The notes under the pieces are model-generated. The model was not told where the DNA came from. It saw nothing but the letters and a program-made list of their open reading frames with translations, and did no database searches. Positions 57,696-64,000 of a stretch of DNA of 64,000 bases are shown here, in pieces. The stretch's first letter is position 1; each line of letters starts with the position of its first letter. The DNA is from Himantopus leucocephalus (lineage: Eukaryota > Chordata > Aves > Charadriiformes > Recurvirostridae), in contig RSEF01000001.1 in the NCBI GenBank assembly GCA_003993805.1, forward strand, positions 146,797,580 through 146,861,579, read 5' to 3'. Position numbers and translations under genes: made by a program.

Positions 57696-60600
57696 GAATA
57701 GAAAGGGGAAAATACTTCATCCCAGGTGATATTTGGGCACTTACTTGTGGCATTTGCACTACAAAGTTCTTTAGTCGCAGAACAACATGCTGTCACTATA
57801 GCATGGAGCGTAAAATAAGGTATCAACATCATAAAACAAATGCATATGTGTGCTCTGAGAAGTTCATTTTGTGGTTCTCATCACCACAAAAGTGTCTCTC
57901 ACTTCTATTTTTTTCTCTAGCGTTTACTAGAGAAGAGTATCAAGAGCAAACGTGTGAATGTGTGGGTGCATAAACGCTTTCCCTCTATCTTTTCCACAGT
58001 TCTAGCTGCTGGGAGGGAAAGTGCTTTTTCTACCTCATCTGACAACACCTTCTGTGGTGCAGCGTAGAGAGGAAGGGATCTCACTCTGCATTCCAGTGAC
58101 TCACTGCTAGATCTGCAGCCACCTGGTAGCAGGCAGAATTTGGGTATTCCTCTGATAAGGAGTCTATTAAATTTCAAAAGTAGAGGAAGGACCCGAAGAT
58201 GTATTGACTCCAGACTCAGAGGCTACATGTTATTGGTATGCACATTCATAATCAGTTTTCTCTGTGAACAGACGTATCTGCAAGGTATCCTCTAAGTCAT
58301 TAGCGATATTAGAACTATGATTGTTTCTTAACGTTAGAGCATCTGTTTGCCTATGACAGTAACACATCCTGTCGCAGGGTCAGGTGCCTGGGACCTAGAG
58401 GAATTAAAATGCCGCTGAGTTATGTCTCAGTCACCTGTAAGGCTGTCTGAGAGCCAAAGATGAATGGTGTTCCAGAAAGGGTGATTTATTTGTAAATGTA
58501 TTGAGCCACATTAGCATGCTTTGTGATTTCATATAAAAGACTTTCTTGGATTCTTCCTAGCATACACTGAATAATAGATAGCACTAGAAAAATTGCATAA
58601 ACCAGTATTTAAAACTTGTTGAAGAAAACTGTATTATTCAAGAAGTGGTATACGATCATATAATTAAAGGCTATAACATAATGCATTATTCATTATGGGG
58701 TAAAATGAAGTTTGCCCATACATTTCCTGACTGGAATGCCTAACCATGGAGCTTTGTATTCTCTCACCTTACTTTTTGTATGACATTTGTATTAATCCAG
58801 TGTTTAAAGGATCTTCCCACATCTGGTGGTATTCACTGACAAAACCAGTACTGAATGACAGAGAGATAATATAAAGAAAAATTTATTACAAAACATATCT
58901 TTCAGCTAAACTCTTTTCTCTTTGGAAAGTAAATAAGCGACAAGTTTCTGTTAAACATTTTACCTATATTATTACTACTGTCCCAACAGGAATTTGACTA
59001 ATGCTTATTAACTCACTGCATTGAACAGTGGCCTGTAGAACAGTTGTAAGAAGGTATTATGAAGAGTTATCAATTTAAAATTTCCATTCCCTCCCAGTGC
59101 ATGTACATAATTACTATCGACACCAATGTGAGTTATTCATTACACAGTATGTACTGAGAGGAGAAAAAGGCTTCTACAGAGAATGTAGATCTGTTCATAT
59201 CTGTCTCTCAATTGTTTACACTCTAGGGAATAAGCAAAGGTCATTCTCCCAGGCTTTTCTCCTTTCCTGCCAAAGTATGAGCCAAATTAAAGTCAATTGG
59301 AGTTTCATTGGAGCTTTCAGACATCATAAGTTTTCAGCTTGTTAAACAGGTTTGCTTCAAAGCTCTTATAAAGAAAAAAACCCACCCTGCTTTGTTTTCA
59401 AGTATATTCAGTAAAGGCTGCTCACGCCAAGGCTTCAGTCATCTCCAGAGTTATATTTTATAGTTAGGTAGTTACTGCCTCTTCCAAAATCTTCTGGGTG
59501 GTGGTATATCCTAACAACAACATCCCAGAATCTGGTATTCATAAAGAAATATAATTTTCCAAAATTGGAGCGTTCAGCTTTTGCTGCTTCAATACTCATT
59601 AGTATACAACAGGAGACAAAAAGAAAAAAAAAAATCAACAAACCCAAAGCTTTCCTAACATAATCTTAAAATACTAAGGTTGTCTTGCAGCTGTTGATAT
59701 CTGTATTAAAAAAATACAAGAGCAGTACTAATTTCTGGAAAGAAAGATATTAACCACCCACTAGTTAATGTTGTAGTGTCATGGAATTAACCTTGATAGC
59801 AAGCTAAAGACTAACACCAATATATAAAGACAGCCTTCAAGTTTATTTAAGCAAACATAGACTCAGGAGTAACAAGCACCCAAAGCATAGCTACAGACCC
59901 TTAGTGATACACTTAGACTACTTCCATGGTCCAGTAGAGACATAATGAACCTGGACTGATAGCATCCTCAGTTTTTGTCTTTTCTCTTAAACTTGAGGTC
60001 TTCCAAATTAAAATGTACAATTTCTAATTTTCTATGCCTCAGTCATATGAATTGTACAGGACTTTAAAATCATGGAAAAATGTTTTTAGAATAAAACAAA
60101 ACAAACCCTATAAATTACAGTTTTGTTAATGACACTGAGAAGAAGGCATCATTAAAAAAATTACCTAGCCTGGATCATTTCCTCTTTTATTTAAGAAAAT
60201 CCTCCCTATAGCATGAATAAAAGTCCCCATACAGTGCAGGATGCCCTCCAAATTCGATCTGGCAAAACAGGATGCAGAAAAACTTTGAAGCCTGTGAAGC
60301 TTTCACTGACACTCAGAAAGCAGCAAGTTATCACCCAGGAAAAGGTAGCAACTATCGTACGTCCTCTAACCTTCCTCTGTTGGTGCAAGCCACGGCAGCT
60401 CTCATGCCTGGCTGCCAGATCTGATATTTCAACAGTTTGTTGGCACTTCTAACTCTGCTGTCTTGGATGTCGACCAAAAATTAGGTAGGAGCAGAGTCAA
60501 GAAAAATATTTTTACTACAAATGCAGAGGAAATACCACCACCACACCAAATGCGTAGTTCTTATATAGCATCTTCTTGAACAGATCGTGAAGGAGATGAC

Positions 60601-62489
60601 AGTGGATGTGTCAATTTTCACAGTATTTAAGCTCAGAATTGCAATTCACTTGCATCTGAACCTTTCAGGCACCTGAAGACAACCTTCTAGAAAATTCAGA
60701 TAACTCAAGTTAGCATCAGCCTGCCTTACCCTCTCCCACCTAAGTCATTACAAAACAGTGAATTCCAGCTGTGTCACATGAATCAATCCTCGTACTCTCC
60801 AGGATGCAGAAAGCTCAGCCAAAGGTGTATGTATTCTATGGACAACTACCATCTCAGAGCCGTGGGACTGGAAATCCACGTGGATTTCCAGCAATTTGTG
60901 GCTTTTCCAGCAATTTTCCAAGCAATTCGTGGCTTTGAGTTAAAGTAAAAGCTTGTGTGTTTCAGTTAACTGTCTACTTCTTTGTCTTTTAAGAAATTTT
61001 TTCTAGGATGCTGAGGTCTTCTTTCTGGCAGTATGGTTATTTGGAATCTTTCAGTGTGGGGATATCCTCTGGTATCAGTTGTGGGGATAACACAAAGTAA
61101 CTGGAAAATGAAAAAAAAAAAGAATCTCCAAGTTAAAATAAATGGTAATCAGTGCATAATTAATGATCATTTTCCCTACTGTGTTTAACCCAGGAGGATA
61201 ATCAAATGTGCTTCAGGCCAAACTAAACCTTGATACACTGTACCAAGTCCTGCTAGCAAGTAGGTAAGTTGCTTGCAGAACTTTAAAAACTTAGATTTAT
61301 TTATCTAGTGGATCTAACTGGTCCCTTTAGAGTACTACTGAAGATGTTTCTATGAATTATTCATACAACCTGGTTTTAGTATTTGAAGGCTTATAGTATA
61401 TCATTGATGGTGCTTTTTGTAAATAAGCAGTGCAGAGAATTTAAAAGATTTATTTTATGTATATTCTGACCACATCCTTCTGTTACATTGCTACCTAATT
61501 TCAATGCTGGAAATGGAAACTACCCTTAGTTCACAAGGGAAGCTTTACACAGTTAAATTCACTTACATATTCCATATTCAACTCATGAATGTTGGCCTAT
61601 ACCAATGCTGATTTTTTTTTTTTTACGGACACACTGCAAGGAATATGTTTTATATTTTCTATTTACTTATTTTTGCTTTTTTATATCTAAATTCTCTTCC
61701 TTGATCTGCATCACTGATTTCTACATGTCTTTATACAGAACTCATATTGATATCAAGAGGAATTGTGGCTATTTAAGACTTGATTTACCTCCTAATGCAA
61801 TCAAAACAAGTCTGTGTTCTGACTTCAATTGGAAATCATGTTCATTGGGAAAAGCTGAATAAATATGCAGAGAAAGGAAAGGGAGAGTTCAGACCTTTGC
61901 TTCCATTTTTATTATAATTGCTTTTGAAGCAACTTTTTAGAAATGTAAAAATGATATCTCTCTGAATAAAAATGCTAGTCTTTTCCATTTAGCAAACATC
62001 GATCTTTTTGTCCTGTGTTTTCTTTAGAGCAGTCTTCCTTAATTTAATTTCCTTTCTTGAGACAGAACATTATTCATGATGTCTCTGATCCTTCACAACA
62101 ATTTCACAGAGCAGTCTAGTCTCTTCCACATTATTTATTTGCTTTCATTTTTTTAACGTATGTCCTCAAAGTAACTTCCCACTTAGTCATATGCTAAACA
62201 CTGGTTCAGTCCCACGAAAACCACTGCCCCCTAAAATATCCTGCACAGGAAAGATGACCCAATTCCTGCATGGCTGAGAACTTCATATAGGGCTTCCTGC
62301 CCCATTACGAAATTCAGGACATTACTAAAACCCTGTCTGAGTCACTACATGATCTCAACAAGTGGCAAATACCTGTAATAAGAAATGCCCCTTTTCCCCA
62401 AACAGAGCTACAAGACACTTTTTAGGTTGACTTGGCATGGAGACAAAGCTAGATTTATTCTACAAGAAAAATAGCTCAAAACAAAGGCT
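57696..62489. other. Intergenic DNA, no gene seen
   Basis: Contains short chance ORFs only. A minus-strand frame at 59435-59647 begins with a hydrophobic stretch but has no recognisable homology. The one structured feature is the palindrome at 60868-60891. No CR1 copy was seen here. Confidence 0.6.
60868..60935. repeat. Perfect 24-bp palindrome followed by short imperfect repeats
   Basis: Bases 60868-60891 are a perfect inverted repeat with no spacer, half-site CTGGAAATCCAC. The next 45 bases carry two diverged copies of an AGCAATT(T/C)GTGGCTTT unit, with CCAGCAATTTTCC between them. The segment could extrude a cruciform or bind a dimeric factor; its function is unknown. Confidence 0.7.
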
Positions 62490-62870
62490 GTGGACCTGTT
62501 GGAGCAAGTCCAGAGGAGGGACACAAAGATGATNNNNNNNNNNNNNNNNNNNNNNNNNNNNNNNNNNNNNNNNNNNNNNNNNNNNNNNNNNNNNNNNNNN
62601 NNNNNNNNNNNNNNNNNNNNNNNNNNNNNNNNNAGAGTGTAGATTTAGATTAGCTATTAGGAAGAAATTCTTTACTCTGCAAGTGGTGAGGCACTGGAAG
62701 AGGTTGCCCAGAGAGGTTGTGGATGCCCCACCCCTGGAATTGTTCAAGGCCACGTTGGATGCGGCTTTGAGCAACCAGGTTTAGTGGGAGGTGTCCCCAC
62801 CCATGGTAGGGGGGTTGGAACTAGATGATCTCTAAGGTCCCTTCCAACTTAATGATTCTATAATTCTATG
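62490..62870 (+). mobile_element. CR1 LINE 3' end, plus strand, split by a gap
   Basis: Left of the gap GACCTGTTGGAGCAAGTCCA, then GAGGAGGGACACAAAGATGA, matches CR1 ORF2 (the LLEQVQRRDTKM segment). Right of it the frame resumes at the RFRLAIRKKFFTL segment and runs through RHWKRLPREVVDAPPLELFK. It ends in the CR1 3' UTR (GGGTTGGAACTAGATGATCT) and the octamers ATTCTATA ATTCTATG. About 200 bp of CR1 should lie between, so the 100-N gap is a placeholder. 5'-truncated and inactive. Confidence 0.92.
62534..62633. other. Assembly gap (100 N) inside CR1
   Basis: A 100-N placeholder that falls inside a CR1 copy; the repeat itself probably caused the break. An ORF at 62460-62774 that runs through it is artefactual. 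Confidence 0.95.
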
Positions 62871-64000
62871 AAGATGGTGTTCAAGCTAGAAGGGAGCAAT
62901 CCTATTTGGATAAACAAGGTAGTATCATTTGTACGTGGGATGCTGCATGAATCTGGGTAAAGATCTATAAGTATTATTCAGATTATGTCATCACTAAGTC
63001 TGATGAACACAATCTGACTGAAGAGCAGTTCTTTCTGGTACCTCTGGCTCACTCTGCCCGTGCATGTATCTCAGTCAGGTGTCTTCTGGTCTTCCTTTTT
63101 CCTGGACTCTGAACAGCTCTAGTGATGGGATGCTTAATATTGCAGGAAGAACGAATGAATGAATGACTACAGCTGATCATATGAAAGGATGGAAATAGCC
63201 AAAAATCAACAGTCAAATAAAAGAGGGGAAAAAAGTATGCACCAGATTTTGGATCAAAACAGCTTGAAATGATCAGTAAATTTATACCTGTGTGCAAAGA
63301 AAATAAATCTCCATCATAAACTGGACTGTAGCTATAAACACTAAGAATTTTCTTATTTGATATTAAGTCCTGGAAGTTATCTTACCCACATTTATGGTAT
63401 AGGTATTTAAAAATGCCAACATTGCGAAACATTTCTTCAGACATAAATTCTAGTTTGCCTTTTATACCCACAGGAGACAGCAAGAGCTTTGTAATCTACG
63501 TCTCTCTCTGTACTAATGACTCCACAACTATAATCCACACCCCACTGGTGTCTGTGTAATGGTCAAAAAAATGTGTTTTCGGTTAAAAGTTCGAGACAAA
63601 GAATGCCCAGTTGTCCATGAAAAGTTGTGAAAGTTGGCAGTGATATAAACAAGGACCCTGAGGATCACTGTTATAGACAACTTGTGAGATGAATGGAAGG
63701 CTTTGCGTTTGCCTCACAGTTCAGTATGATGTGCGCAGTATCGGCACTCCCGTCATTTGATGGCTTTCCTACTCTCCTTAACGCAGCTTCCTTCATCTGT
63801 ATACCTTAGAAACAGCATGTACCTAAACGCAGTATTGTGTGGCCTGTCTCATTTAGCTTTATAGCCACCTTTTGTCCTTCAGCCCTTTAACTGAACAATA
63901 GCTGTGCATCTTTCAGACCAGGATTCATTAGACATGCTCCATTCTGCCATAGATCTCTGGCAGACTGGCCTCACAATTCCCCCTGGTCTCAGTTTTCCTC
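62871..64000. other. Intergenic DNA, nothing recognised
   Basis: Runs to the right edge with no exon, RNA gene or repeat family that I can identify. Confidence 0.6.

Noticed and set aside
57629..57973. Lys/Gln-rich 114-codon ORF
   Set aside because: Its N-terminal third is translated (CAAAAA)n simple repeat and the rest shows no homology.
59435..59647. Minus-strand 70-codon ORF with a hydrophobic start, considered as an extra signal-peptide exon
   Set aside because: The true GLRA2 signal peptide (MNRQLV...) is at 49480-49547 and joins exon 2 in phase. This ORF has no family match or supported splice context.
62460..62774. Minus-strand 104-codon ORF
   Set aside because: It spans a 100-N gap and is antisense to CR1.
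50337..64000. A second gene to the right of the CpG island
   Set aside because: No exon with recognisable protein content was found on either strand; only CR1 and short chance ORFs.

Overview
The window is vertebrate nuclear DNA, most probably from a bird. It carries intron-split exons of a neuronal receptor gene. Its only recognisable dispersed repeats are CR1 LINEs ending in the ATTCTATG-type 3' octamer typical of avian and other sauropsid CR1. A CpG-rich promoter interrupted by an assembly gap is also common in draft bird genomes. A crocodilian or turtle cannot be excluded from sequence alone. No prokaryotic operon, phage, CRISPR array, tRNA or rRNA gene was seen.

One gene dominates: the inhibitory glycine receptor alpha-2 subunit (GLRA2), on the minus strand from about 49.8 kb down to the left edge. 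I placed seven coding exon positions, eight physical exons because exon 3 is duplicated. All have GT-AG boundaries and phases that join without a break: exon 1 (49480-49547), exon 2 (47196-47329), exon 3 as two alternative copies (27470-27537 and 27306-27373), exon 4 (20110-20333), exon 5 (6548-6630), exon 6 (5157-5294) and exon 7 (2210-2424). With one exon 3 copy they encode 930 nt, exactly 310 codons. That covers the signal peptide, the whole extracellular glycine-binding domain with both disulfides, TM1, and TM2 through the start of the TM2-TM3 loop. The exons for TM3, the cytoplasmic loop and TM4 lie beyond the left edge.

The best biology is the exon 3 pair. Two 68-bp exons 96 bp apart encode the same peptide except for Val-Thr versus Ile-Ala, the known alpha-2 splice isoform difference at mature residues 58/59. 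The reading frames enforce exclusivity: including both, or skipping both, meets an early stop.

Right of exon 1 lie a presumed leader with two small upstream ORFs, a G-run, a 490-bp gap and a CpG island (the probable promoter). Then comes about 13 kb of upstream DNA with no gene I can recognise. CR1 copies lie at 28.9-30.4 kb (intron 2, minus), 54.0-55.2 kb (minus) and 62.5-62.9 kb (plus, split by a gap). Assembly blemishes include 100-bp gaps at 26101 and 62534, and two single-N joins (25723, 44163) flanked by duplicated sequence. I found no convincing undescribed system; the gene and its isoform switch are known in mammals.
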